From Bolinopsis microptera (Eukaryota > Ctenophora > Tentaculata > Lobata > Bolinopsidae), in the NCBI RefSeq assembly GCF_026151205.1, contig NC_087075.1, forward strand, positions 9,167,303 to 9,231,302: a DNA stretch of 64,000 nt, in the 5' to 3' direction. The position numbers were made by a program, and so were the translations under genes. Position 1 is the stretch's first letter, and each line of letters opens with the position of its first letter. Under the pieces are notes generated by a model that searched no databases, had not been told where the DNA came from, and was given only the letters and a program-made list of their open reading frames with translations. Positions 34,831 to 45,981 of this stretch are shown here, in pieces.

Positions 34831-35325
34831 TATTAATGAAGTTATGAGTTTACATTTCGGCTTTGTAAATTATCCTGACATTATATATAATCAAAAAGAG
34901 ATGATATTTGACCAAAACCCATAATCATGGGTAGAGTGTACCGCTGCCAGTGTCTCTCTTTTCCAAACAAAAGGAAATGATATTAATTTGAATAACCGTC
35001 CGCAAATGCAAATTGATACCGAGAATGAAATCGGTCGCTCGCTTTTTCCATTCGATTACGGCTTACGAATTGTAATAAAGCTTATTGATTGGAAAAAGCG
35101 AGCGACCGATTTCATTCTCGGTATCAATTTGCATTTGCGGACGGTTATTCAAATTAATATCATTTCCTTTTGTTTGGAAAAGAGAGACACTGGCAGCGGT
35201 ACACTCTACCCATGATTATGGGTTTTGGTCAAATATCATCTCTTTTTGATTATAATGTCAGGATAATTTACACAGTCGAAACTTCATTAACAAGGAGGTA
35301 ATTTCGACGATTTCGAAATTATTCA

Positions 35326-35643
35326 ATTATTCAATTAATCTATGCCATCAAATGCTAGGTAGAGAGGAAAAATATCAAAAAGAACTAGCGAAGCCTCAAA
35401 AAACTTCATAAACAGGGTGAACTAATCTCATCGTAAAAATAAAATTTGGATAATTAGTTTAATTTTTAATAAAAATTGTTAATTTTCATTAACAATTAAA
35501 CGAATTATCCTAATATCCAGGTGTTCTTTTGTCTTAATATTTGATTTAAGTCAATAATAATATAACAATAATTATAATAATAAATACACTCTGTGTAGGA
35601 TTGTTCGAATCTCTATTTGCTAAGTTATATATAACTTATATAT
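35326..35643. repeat. 318-bp direct repeat, right copy
   Basis: Partner of 31863-32180, offset exactly 3463 bp. It starts six bases after the foldback element ends. Confidence 0.9.
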
Positions 35644-35965
35644 ATATATTATAAACTTTGTGATTGTTTCTCCCGTTTTTCTTCCCTTGCGTTGCAAGAT
35701 ACACACAGTCTCTACACCTTTATCCTCTGGTCCCTAGGGTCAGCTGACTCCGGGCCAGAGGAAAATTACCGATTGCCAAGGTTTGATGCCTAGGCAGTCG
35801 AGACCTCTTATTGAGACCCGATATTATTATTGGCGCAGCAGGGTGTTCAGCTAATTTGAGGTTGCTCTCAAATCTCCCGATAAGCCGTGACCTTCACCAT
35901 TTGTCACCACTTTTGATTGATACAAATAGTTGATTGTTTCACAACAAATTCTTTAAATCTTTTCC
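35644..35965. other. No gene seen
   Basis: Unassigned. The CCGGGCCAGAGGAAAATTACC area has somewhat higher GC but no coding frame. Confidence 0.35.
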
Positions 35966-36309
35966 ATCCTGTAGTACAAAGAGGAGACGTACTTCTGGTA
36001 ATGAATGTTCTTTTTACTAGGTCTTACCGACTACTACATTAACATACGCTTTGCAGACTAGCGGAACAAATACAGAAATACGATTTTGGACAATTTGAAG
36101 TTACTAACATCTAACAAATTTGATAAAGGAGCAAAACTCTGTATCCTAAAGAACAAATACTCAGAGAAGCACTTAATTTCAGTTAAACACGTTTGGTACC
36201 TTAGTCGACTGGAGATTCGAACGTGCCCCAAGGACTAAATTGTTCCATTCTAGTCAAAGCAACAGCCACTACCATACCCGAAGTACGTCTCCTCTCTGTA
36301 CTACAGGAT
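35966..36309. mobile_element. Short inverted-repeat element (MITE-like)
   Basis: Ends ATCCTGTAGTACAAAGAGGA…ACTTCTGGTA (35966-36000) and its near-perfect reverse complement (36275-36309), about 35 bp each, enclose some 275 bp without coding content. Target-site duplication was not resolved, so the superfamily is unknown. Confidence 0.75.
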
Positions 36310-37582
36310 TAAAAGAATGTGTCTACATATTATTACTTTGGGTTGGACGAAGATAACATTGCACAGCAGTGGCTTTTCAAATCCTATACGGACGTCTGTA
36401 CTCTAACATTCCACGTAGTTTCCCGGTTTACATAACAATTACAACTGATAAAAATGACAAAATACCCCAACTCACCGGGTAGTTGCACTCACCGGGTAGT
36501 TGCAGCCGTGACATGATTCCCGTGATCCTGTTGGGCTGCTTGTGAAGCCGACAAGGCACTCTTTAAAGACGATATAAACACGTTCATTCCACTGTAGGAG
36601 GAGAGCTAGAAGGAGAGAGCTAGGCGTTTCTTTGTATAACTTTACAAGCACGAAGTAAACACGAAATATCACCAAACTAAAATAGCTATGTTGACTGGTG
36701 CTGAATTATTCCGTGTTGTCTGTTTAACATACAGCCGTCGTGAGTTGTGGTTTAACTTAGTAACTGCCGAATTATCTCAATATTTTCGAGACCACAAATC
36801 AGAAAAGCGAAATTATTTCCATACTTTAAAGGTCACGTGCAAAGAAAAATTACCACTGCTCAATGCAAACAATATTTGGAGAAGTGAGAAATAAATACAT
36901 AAAGTCGAATATTATTTTAATGTTTCTGAGACCACTCACAAGAACTAAAGTGGAATAATTTTAACATTTTCAAGACCACAAAGAGAAAACTGTATGACAC
37001 AGGAGAGTACATTACGGGCTGTAATTGATCAGCTAATTCGTTCCTGCTAACCTAAACCACAATTCATTGCAGGACCAATTAAGAGGTTGAGTGTGTAGAG
37101 AGTTGTAAATACAAAGAGAAAAGAGAAAATAGGGTTAGAACCTCTGTTCTATAGTATATAGGTCATAAACCGGTCATAAGACAGTAATTTACAGGCTGGA
37201 GTCCGAGTATCGACCGGCTAACAAACGGTGACAAACTGGGTACTGAGTATTGAATGGCTAATGGAAGTTAATATACTAAAAGCCCTTATATTACATTAAA
37301 TCATGATAATATTCATTGTTCTATATCATTGTTCTATATCATGATAATGATAATCAGATAAAGTTATAAGAACTTAAAGCATGCCATTAATATCCTGGCC
37401 GATTAGTTCTGCGTTACTGTAAAAGTAGAAATTCGATTATCTAGAGAGTATAAGTACTTAATAAAGTCGGTAATATATAAGAAATACGTAATAAAGTACG
37501 CATAGAAAGAAAGTAATGAATTACGTGTAGAAAGTAGGTATAAGTTGCTCTTCGACACTACACGGTAGATTAGGGGTGATCA
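36310..37582. other. No supported gene
   Basis: AT-rich. A short ACTCACCGGGTAGTTGCA duplication lies at 36473-36505. Two 67-68 codon frames show no motif. Confidence 0.35.
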
Positions 37583-37590
37583 CTGTTGAA

Positions 37591-37739
37591 TAGGGACAAA
37601 AGGAAATCGCGGCATGTACGGAATCGCGATTTTTCCCATTATTTGCGACAAATTTTATGTATAGTTTAATGTATAGTCTGTTAAAATTCGCAATATCGCG
37701 ATTTTTGGCCAAAATAATCGCGAAATCCTTTTGTCCCTG
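37591..37739. mobile_element. hAT-type MITE, CAGGGACAAAAGG family, copy 2
   Basis: A 149-bp relative of the element at 4117-4236, with ends TAGGGACAAAAGGAAATCGC and …CCTTTTGTCCCTG. It is flanked by a perfect 8-bp duplication CTGTTGAA (37583-37590, 37740-37747). Confidence 0.9.
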
Positions 37740-37747
37740 CTGTTGAA

Positions 37748-38740
37748 AGAAACTGACTTCTACTCGAGAAGGTGAGGGAGTGAGCATTAACAGTTAAAAG
37801 TGGCTTAGTCTGACTAGGAGTTGGATAATACGATTACCTACCACTCTAGTAACATAATAGGATTAACTACAATCTTATAGTTACTTATTAACAATTCTCT
37901 CACCATTTTACTTAAGAAAATGATTCTGACTAGAGAGAGAGTGAGAAAGAGTGAGTGAGAAAGTATAGCTCAGACTAACTTGAAGTGGGATAATATTTAA
38001 TAGGATTACGTTATTCTCTTACTAATATATAGATATAATATGATATATAATAGGATTAACTACCAAGCAATACAATTACATGAAATCTTACTAACTGAAC
38101 AAGTAAGTCTCTCTCCGCGCGCGCCTGATTATATTCCTATTTCTTGATCAAATTATTTTAAATAGCATGACTCATTGAATTAAAGATGTGGATTATTTTT
38201 AGCTGAATTGGAATTTGTATGCTGTACAGACACTTTTGGGGAACGGAATGGTGAATCTGTTCAAATCGCCCAGATATATCTTTTATGCGGAAACTAAAGC
38301 TTCAACCATTCTCCAACTAGTTCATCCAACCAGCCACTTTTAAAAGTGAGCACAGCCATAGAAATGGCATACTCGTATATCCACCCATTCGAGCAACTAG
38401 CAAAGTAACTCATAAACTGAGCTCAGTATAATTAATAGATGACGTGTTCGACATTCACATAATCAATAGCAATATATATTAATATATATAGTATGAAGGA
38501 GTATAATTGATGACATGTCCTTCCTGTACGGCGTACGCATCCTATCATAAAGGCAGCATTTTAATTATATGGGCTGATTAAGGAGCTAATTAAATCTTGG
38601 TTCAGTGATCACGCGTACTCATGTAACGATTCACTGCGCCCTGATATACCGCAGGGCCCAGCCATTCCATTCCTCCGATTGGGCTGTACATACTTGTGCG
38701 ATCAATTAAAAACCCGATTGTATTATATACTACCATGAAT
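37748..38740. other. No gene seen
   Basis: AT-rich DNA with small local repeats (GAGTGAGAAAG, TAATAGGATTA). No coding frame was recognised. Confidence 0.35.
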
Positions 38741-38741
38741 A

Positions 38742-38860
38742 CCCAAAAATTGGGTAAAGTGGACCGTGCCGGTTACAGTCATCCTTCTTCAAAACAAAAA
38801 GTAATGACATTTTATATTGAAAAGACTGTTCACAAATGACACCGAGAATGAAATTTAGTA
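38742..38860. mobile_element. Diverged arm of the foldback family
   Basis: CCCAAAAATTGGGTAAAGTG, CAAAACAAAAAGTAATGACA and ACACCGAGAATGAAAT line up in order with the foldback arm at 34910-35030. Only one arm was found, and it is clearly old. Confidence 0.65.
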
Positions 38861-39018
38861 TTCATTTATTAACCGGGCTATGAGTTCATGATTATAGTAT
38901 TTCCCCCTTTTATTGATTGACATAAACCCTCAAATCTATCATGCAGTTCTAGCTCAATAATGACTCTCAATTACTCCCCAACTATCAGTAATGATGTGCT
39001 TTGTAGGATGATGATTAA

Positions 39019-39763
39019 GGGGGCATACACCAAACCTGTCCAACCCAAATGACGTCATAGGCAGTTCAGCGACATTCTAGCGCACCGTTTCCACACAAAA
39101 AAATTATTTTGAGAATGCCTATTTTTGTAATCGAGCATTTCCTGGTTAAAGTGGAATTTTGATATCGTATCTAAAAAGGCTGGTGTGTTATAAATTTTTA
39201 AAGTCAAAAAGCTGAAATTGTCCTTTTCAGGCTTATTTTAACCAATAAGTCAGTCAGGGAAGATCGGATTGATTTGATGCTTGACATGAAATTGTTCTCT
39301 GACTTCTGGCGCAGTTTTTGGTCCCCTCAAAAAGTTTTGACTCATTTTTCTTCAGATCTATTGGACCTCATATCAAAGCCAAACAACAAATTTAGGCACA
39401 TTTTTCGTTTTTCATATTTACCGATTTTTCTAAAATTTTGATAGGAATGTGCTAGTGACTTTTTGAAGGGTGCAAAATAACCGCAACTAGCCCATTTATA
39501 TATGAGTTATGAACAACAAAACACCCTAAAATGCTTCCCTTTGAAGTTATTGTAAACAAAGTCATTTTTTATCTGCGAAGCCAAAAAAACACATTTTCTC
39601 CAAATGTGAAATTCCGATCTAACCAGGAAATGCTCGATTACAAAAATAGGCATTCTCAAAATAATTTTTTTTGGTGTGGAAACGGTGCGCTAGAAGGTCA
39701 CTGAACTGCCTATGAGGTCATTTGGGTTGGACGGCACTAACCACTGTTTTGGTGTATGCCCCC
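39019..39763. mobile_element. Inverted-repeat DNA element flanked by TTAA
   Basis: The left end GGGGGCATACACCAAA and the right end …TTTTGGTGTATGCCCCC are inverted, and the homology extends inward for well over 100 bp in blocks (CGGTGCGCTAGAA/TTCTAGCGCACCG, GGCATTCTCAAAATAATTTT, AGCATTTCCTGGTTA). TTAA lies on both sides, consistent with a piggyBac-type duplication. A TA duplication with slightly longer ends (mariner-type) is also possible, since TGATTAAG is itself shared. The roughly 490-bp interior has no transposase, so it is non-autonomous. Confidence 0.85.
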
Positions 39764-39800
39764 TTAATCACTCTACACTCGACGGTCACGTGTCTGTCCA

Positions 39801-39860
39801 TAACCAACCCTAACCCTAACCCAATCCTTAACAAAAGCATATGCTGAAACCCTAACCCTA
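39801..39860. repeat. Interstitial CCCTAA telomere-like runs
   Basis: Two short runs, ACCCTAACCCTAACCC at 39808-39822 and AACCCTAACCCTA at 39848-39860. They are too short to be a telomere. They could be a repair scar or chance. Confidence 0.6.
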
Positions 39861-39869
39861 GCGAGAAAT

Positions 39870-40215
39870 TAGACTTACTTCCTTATACGGTCATATCACG
39901 TGATCGAGACAGTTTTTCGCCAATATCTCGTCAGGGGAGCATTTTAACCCTATGTCATGGGGGTGATTCGGAATCAGCGTCCGAAAATCATCGATCGAAG
40001 TTGGTTTCAACTGTCGGGGGCCCTTTTAGAACAATCTCAAGGATCGACTGTAGAGTGATTTAGCACGCTCGTGCTTCGTATGCAACTTATAATAAAAACA
40101 ACTTACTCCTCGTAGAAATTCTTAAAGGAGCTTCCGCGTGAGTTTTCCAGCTTGATCCTGCCCGTAGCAGAGTATCTCTTCTTTCTGATATGACCTCTCA
40201 TGGGGTCTTATATCT
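39870..40215. other. No gene seen
   Basis: Unassigned. GACTGTAGAGTGATTTAG at 40049 loosely mirrors TAATCACTCTACACTCGACG at 39765. Confidence 0.35.
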
Positions 40216-41287
40216 GGGGGTCCTTTCCGAAATGAAACTTAGTAGTAAATATTGCTTAGTTTTCCCTTTTTTGCTAAAATCCGTTCCGAAAACCAACTTA
40301 AGTAACAAATTTAGCAAATTTTCAAGCAAAATTTTTGAATTAAGTTTTTACTTCGATTTTTGCTTAGTTTCAACTTAAGAGCTATTTTTTGCTTAAGTTG
40401 CTTCCAATTTTTCATTTTTTGCTAATTTTTTTAAGTTTGGTTCAGACCAACCTTAGAATTGTAAGTTTTTACTTAATATCCCAAATTTCATTGCAAGTTG
40501 ATTGAATTGAACAATTTGAACAATAATTCAGTGTTCATAAAAGGATTTTCTTTAGATTTGTTTGGAGAGGCGAATCATACACAGCTTAGGTTCTAAAAAG
40601 GATTTTAAAGTTATCATTTATCAAGAAAAGTAATCATTAACAATATTATTCCGTACATTAATTCCTTTTCTGATTTCTTCCGCCTCGTTCGGCTGCCTTG
40701 GAGGGGCAGCCCGCCGGGATTGTTCAGCTTGCTCTTCTCTCATATCTTGAAGAATGTGTGGCAAAATTTCTGGATCACGAATTCTCCTATTACGGCAGTA
40801 ATTATGAAATACAACGCATGCAGCAATTGTTTCAGTTTGTGTCTGGGACAGAACGATGGTTGTTGTTCTTCTAGCTGTGCCTGCTGATGTATGCAGTGCA
40901 GATTCGAATTTCAATAGTGAATATTAGAACTCATAAAATTAACATTTATTGATTATCAAATTCAAATTGCGATATCAAATTCAACTCAACATGAATGGTT
41001 ATATTTATGATAACAAAATCCATGGCACACCAACAAGCACGTGATCGCACCAACAAGCAATTGCATGACGAATTACGTCATCAGAGTTTTTGCGCGCATT
41101 TTAGGCGCGTATTTGTTACTTGCACGTGTAAATTTGTAACTTTGACGCGTTTCGTAAACACTTTAAGTATAAGTTTCGAAAACGCTGCACTTTACTTAAG
41201 TAGTGTTTCGGTAAGGACAAACATGATTTTACTTGGCGATTACTTAAACTAAGTAAGAACTTAAGTTTCATTTCGGAAAGGACCCCC
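40216..41287. mobile_element. PIF/Harbinger-like element, internally decayed
   Basis: The left end GGGGGTCCTTTCCGAAATGA and the right end …TCATTTCGGAAAGGACCCCC are perfect inverted repeats of about 26 bp (through AAACTTA). The 1.07-kb interior contains the transposase relic at 40621-40914 on the minus strand. The many AACTTAAGT-type words near both ends look like subterminal repeats. A 3-bp TWA duplication expected for Harbinger was not evident. Confidence 0.8.
40621..40914 (-). pseudogene. Harbinger-type transposase, C-terminal fragment
   Basis: About 97 open codons on the minus strand contain TIAACVVFHNYCRNRRIRDP, which resembles the conserved end of the DDE_Tnp_4 nuclease domain (an 'ACxxLHN' block). 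A charged tail (REEQAEQSRRAAPPRQPNEA) and a stop follow. The open frame begins without ATG and the catalytic acidic residues upstream are missing, so this is a deletion remnant. Confidence 0.7.
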
Positions 41288-42639
41288 TGATGAACAACAA
41301 TCCAACAAAAAGAAGCTATCTTCACTTCAACAACAACAAAAGTTTACAAGTTACTATTTTATAACAAAACTCAGTCCCCAAAACAGTAAAGTTTGATAAA
41401 AAGGAGCGACTTCTTTATCAAACCCACCCCATACCAGAAACTTAATACTAGAAACAAAACTGGAAACGGGCCGCTGAAAACAATGGGTTAAACGGCCCCG
41501 CATAAATATTATAGCCTGGAAATGAAATACAAATATATACAAAGATTCCAGAGCTGTTACAAGTAATGAGTGTTATGATAAAGTTACTAATACAAGTGTA
41601 ATACAAGTAAATAGTTTAAGGATTCAGTTCCCAATACTCTAATAGTAGGGGGGGGGGGGGGGGGGGGGTATTAGTGTGTATTAGTGTGGCACCTTGGTCG
41701 GGTTATAAGTAGGGTAGAACTATGAAGAAGAGAGGGAGGGGGGGGGGAGAGACTACATGTTTACACTGATCATCATTGATCGTTAGTCTATTTTGGTGCT
41801 GCTCTTCCAATCTCACTAGGTTGTAATATGAATATCTAACTATCAACCAACTATCAACCGGCTATCAACCGGTCATAAACAGGGCATAAACAGGGCATTG
41901 ACCGCGGCTTATATCTGGCAGTAGTCAACTAATGAGTAATGGCCTTAATTGTAATTGATTGTGCGGTGTTCAAAAACTGGCTATCCTCTTTTCCAATGAA
42001 TACTAATACTATAGCCATGATCAAGTTTGTAGTTAAATTGATTGTTCACACCAAAATTATTTGACCGTAAATCTTCATCTCCTGATTTTTGGGTCAACTC
42101 CAAAAGACAAGTCATGGTCACTAGACACTTTATAAAATTTGACAGTACCTAACAAATTGACCAGGGTTTTACTACATGTCCTTGGTCTTTATCCCAACCG
42201 ACAATAAAGCACCGCAGGTATTAGCTTTGACAAATCAGTCATTTCAGTCAATCGTAAGGTCAATCCAATACGCTAGGTTACTATATAGACGCTTTATTAA
42301 ATTTCATGGTACTTAAACAGTTTAACAGACTTATATTTGCTAGATTAGATTGTTAAACCGCCCCTCCACTTCCGCGAACCCAACACCGCAGGTATTACCC
42401 GTGTCAACTGAGTCATCAGTCATTACGGAAGGGACTCGAGTGACAGTTAAAGTGAGGCTAACGAGTATCGACTATCAATTAAATGAATTAAAGTACAATT
42501 TCCAAGTATGTGCTTTGTCGTTAATCTAATTTGTCATTAACGTAACCTAATCAAATATATTAACAGCACTTAACGTATTTCAATAGTGTTGAATCTACTG
42601 ATCTGTTATAATATACTGATGGGAGGTACCACTTGTGGA
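41288..42639. other. No gene seen; poly-G tract
   Basis: A 21-base G run lies at 41648-41668, with a shorter one at about 41739. CAACCGGCTATCAACCGG-type repeats occupy 41845-41895. GACTGAGTCATCAGTCATT-like words near 42240 and 42400 suggest an old duplication of about 160 bp. No coding frame. Confidence 0.4.
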
Positions 42640-42980
42640 ATTTTCTTATTGTCGATTATAATCGCTTAATAAGCGGTCAAGAGGCGCTTTTCTTAAAAAT
42701 ACGGCGTTTAAAAACGCTTACAAATCGCTAATTACGAGTGATTTTTAAGTAAGCGATTATAATCACTATTCCAAAACAGAAAAGCAATTTTATAATTGCT
42801 TATAATTGCTTATAATTACTTATAATTGCTTACAATTGCTTATAATTGCTTATAATTGCTTATAATTGCTTATAAAAATCGCAAATAAGCGATTATTATT
42901 GGAATGTTCACCCAGGGAGTCGAGCTGTTTATAAGCCATTATTTAACGCTTATAAGCGTTAAAAATAACTTATAATCGCT
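42640..42980. repeat. Palindrome-rich block with 10-bp TTGCTTATAA array
   Basis: Eight to nine copies of ATTGCTTATA (42791-42875) lie between segments rich in GCGATTATAATCGCTT-type words. The two flanks (about 42650-42770 and 42875-42975) are partly inverted relative to each other. This suggests a decayed inverted-repeat element whose centre has become a minisatellite. Confidence 0.65.
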
Positions 42981-43477
42981 TTTCTAAAAGTCAATCTAAC
43001 TGGTTTGTAACGCTTTTCTAAACCAACCTTCGACCGGTTTAGACTAGCGGGTGCCGTACTAGTGCCGTAGCGGCCGGTGCCGTACTCATAGTCACTAATC
43101 CCGTAATAATAACACCTACTTACCACTATCAGGTCAGAGCTGCGACAAAACAAATTACGCTCCAAATGAACGTCATGAAATCGATTTATTATTTAGAAAA
43201 TTACTCAAAACAATATTTTTATTTTTTAATGAGCGTTATATTTATAGTGAACTCTTATCGTAAATCGTTAAACTGAGCCACCGATCCCTCTTGAAAACCA
43301 GTGTGCTTATACTAGGCTCCACCTGGCCCCTTTTTGGCCATATTTTGACTCTTGTATTAGTCGATTTAATCATTGCCATAATATTGGTATCTTAAAACTG
43401 GGGTTGTATTTCACAGCCTCATAAGAGATTTATCAAAACATTTTCATATTTTGTAAGCACTCAATCGCAGTTAAAAT
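42981..43477. other. No gene seen
   Basis: Short repeated word GCCGTACTAGTGCCGTAG at about 43050. No supported gene. Confidence 0.35.
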
Positions 43478-43575
43478 TACTTTTTAAACCAAAACCCAAA
43501 ATTGAGTAGAGTAGACTGTCGCCAGTGACTCCTTTTTCCAAACAAAAAGAAATGTTATCAATTTAAATTAATGTT
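43478..43575. mobile_element. Diverged arm of the foldback family
   Basis: CCAAAACCCAAAATTGAGTA, CGCCAGTGACTCCTTTTTCC and AAACAAAAAGAAATG line up with 34913-34990 of the foldback element. Confidence 0.65.
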
Positions 43576-43579
43576 ACTG

Positions 43580-44700
43580 TACCTAAACGCTACTCAAATA
43601 ACCGAGATAGCAATCATGAACAGTTAATTCATTACGGATTCCTCAAATGAGTAATTACAGTATACCATCTGCAAAGTTACAGGTCTAAAATATGAAACAT
43701 GGCTATGTTATATATTATATAAAGAACCAACGTATGTGTACTGACTTTGCCGACCCCCCCCGCCCCCTTACATTTATAACTAAAGGATTACCTGACATTA
43801 GGATTTGAAAAGCGATGTTTGGTCTTAGGTTTAGCACTGCGGTACATGGAACTCTTCATGTTCGGGTGGGATCGTGTGTGGTACTCTTATCAGCTTTTAT
43901 CAGTGTAGTGGTATCAGATCAGATCTTATTAGTTGTCAATTCTCAGCTTATCAGTCAGCTTATCAACAGAAATCTGATTCTGAACCCGGAGCGTTACCAG
44001 TCTCTATCAAATGTTATCTGATAGCCTTATCTGCGTTTTCAGTGATATGTTCCCCTTGTAACTGATTCCCTTCTTTCCGTTTTCAGTAAAATATCCCCCT
44101 GGTAACTGATTTTTCTTTCTATTCACCACGTCCTTGTATCACTGACCTTTTTAGGAGAACCCTAACATCCAGGGATTCTGGAAACTTGAGAAAACTTCAC
44201 TTCTAACAATAGACTTGATATCTGTTGTAGAACGTAGGGCAATAATATGAACAAGCAATTGTAAAATCTCCAGCTGAAAGTTACAGATGTCGGCAATTAC
44301 AGAGATCTCAATCTAGAATCTGATTATGTTCATACTCCATTCAGGGCTTATTACTGTTCTGGTGCTTGAGCTGGAAGTTGAGATGTTGGGTAGATTGATT
44401 TGGATAGCCGTTTCCTGGTGTTAAAGTTTTTAGGCATTAATTAGTAAATAACGTTAAAAATATCAAGTACAATGGAGACATTATCAACCAGTACAGAAAC
44501 ATAATCTCAATAACGATCACAAATCAGACACGTAAAAATTCCGATCGTTGGCAAGAAATTCCGATTATTAACAACAAAAAAGTTTAAAAGAAGGACATTC
44601 CTAGTCAAGAAGGCCTGGTACACTACTCTAGTACTTTAGTTCTACAACAATACAAAACCTTTAGAAGGTGGTTACGAGCCAAAACTTAAATCAAATTCTT
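43580..44700. other. No supported gene
   Basis: Two overlapping plus frames of 63-68 codons near 43815-44065 have no recognisable motif. CAGTGATATGTTCCCCTTGT is repeated imperfectly at about 44040 and 44085. Confidence 0.3.
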
Positions 44701-44709
44701 TTAAATTGA

Positions 44710-44886
44710 CTACCGTCAGCAGAACTGCAAAACGATGAAAAAATTTATAGAGGAGTAGAGGATAATGGTATTAAAAGGCCGACTGAGCTTTTTGTTCATA
44801 TACTGAGGGAAATTGGGACAAACTCTAAAGAGGAACTGCGAACCCTAATGCGGACAGGGATGTATGGAGTAGGTTATTTGGCGTAG
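44710..44886 (+). pseudogene. Decayed coding-like segment, unknown family
   Basis: A plus-strand frame without ATG reads LPSAELQNDEKIYRGVEDNG then RPTELFVHILREIGTNSKEE and LRTLMRTGMYGVGYLA before TAG. It has a protein-like composition. A related stretch lies at about 45900-46320, where GGGGACTAACTTTAAAGAG and ACAGGGATGTA recur and a hAT MITE is inserted. This is probably the relic of a repeat-borne ORF or of a duplicated gene. Confidence 0.3.
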
Positions 44887-44889
44887 ATC

Positions 44890-45980
44890 GGACTCGGTCC
44901 AACCTAGTGGTAGTGGTAGTATGGTATGGTATTACGAGCCAAAACCTAAACTAACGTCTATTAAGTTGTTACACTGTTAGACTAGTACAATACAAGCCGA
45001 CCACCAGCTCGATTACCTAAGTGCTGTAAGAGTAAGTAGGAGTAAGAGACCAGCTGTGAGAGTTATAGTTACTGTAACAGCACTGTAAGAGTTAGTTACG
45101 CCGCGTACTCTGGAAGTAACACAGAAGGAGCTGAAACAAATACCATGTGTGGTAATGGCATTGTTCTGCCCGAACAATTAGTTTCAGGATCAAACTGAAG
45201 TGGGATGGAAGAGTGAAAGAGCCTCAGCTTGTTCGCTGTTGTTTTTGAGGCGGTGTTTGCATGAAAATCAAAATATAGTTCCAGTTTTCAAGCCAAAATC
45301 AGCACGTTGGCTGGAAACATCGTCAGCGGCGTTTGTCGGCGGCGTTTAACACGACTACATACCTTGTAACACGACTAGAACCGGGGCTGAAATGTTGCGC
45401 TGTTGAGTTGAACCAACTCAGCGAGCAGATGATCACAACAAAGTGGTGTCTACTACATACATCCTCCTCTTGTAAATACTCCCCTTATACCCTCCTCCTC
45501 GGCCCTCGGGGAGAGGGTTTCTGTCTTTAGTGCATGTATAATGATCATCAGATGATTTAAACGTGAAGCTACTGATAACCCTTACTACAGAGAAAAAGAG
45601 AAGAAGAAGATAGAACTAAAACTCTAAAATAACTCCGTACTAACGACCCTGTTATTACGTTCAGGTCTAGTTTCACAGTGGTCTGCCCTGTAATTCCTAC
45701 AATTACACAAGGGGTTTCCGGGTCTGTTGCACTTCTCTACTGGCATTCAGAGGACAGTTCCCTGGTAGGAACAACCGGGGAAATAACCACTTCTCAGAGA
45801 TGAACCTACAGAGAAGTGACCACTTTTCGGCTGAGTAAGAGGCTAGAGACAAGTTTTGAGTCTGCCTCGCTCCAGGAAAAGAGACAGGGGAAGTAATCCC
45901 CCTAACAACGGACCGAAATGAAGCTATATTTCTCTAGATCACAAAAGGAAGTTGGGGACTAACTTTAAAGAGTATCTACA
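44890..45980. other. No supported gene
   Basis: Mixed sequence with short repeats (AGTAAGAGACCAGCTGTGAGAG). A 65-codon plus frame at 45333 starts without ATG and was not accepted. Confidence 0.3.
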
Positions 45981-45981
45981 G

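Larger units (their letters stand above)
34286..35320. mobile_element. Long foldback (hairpin) element
   Basis: The outer end AATTTCGAAATCG(A/T)YGAAATTACCTCC at 34286 is matched by its reverse complement ending at 35320. Arms of about 240 bp then continue inward as near-perfect reverse complements (left 34844-35050, right 35091-35299) around a 40-base loop at 35051-35090. Arm words include ACCCATAATCATGGGTAGAG and GAATGAAATCGGTCGCTCGC. The left arm is interrupted by a LINE fragment (34342-34830). Diverged arm pieces occur at 38742-38860, 43478-43575 and about 59120-59195, so it is a repeat family. It encodes nothing. The open frame 34988-35215 is just arm, loop and arm. Confidence 0.9.

Noticed and set aside
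34988-35215. 75-codon open frame
   Set aside because: It lies across the arm, loop and arm of the foldback element. The apparent protein is an artefact of the inverted repeat.
31863-35643. LTR retrotransposon
   Set aside because: The direct repeats lack TG…CA ends, no primer-binding site or polypurine tract is visible, and the interior has no gag or pol coding.
39801-39860. Chromosome end
   Set aside because: The CCCTAA runs are short and internal, with unrelated sequence on both sides.
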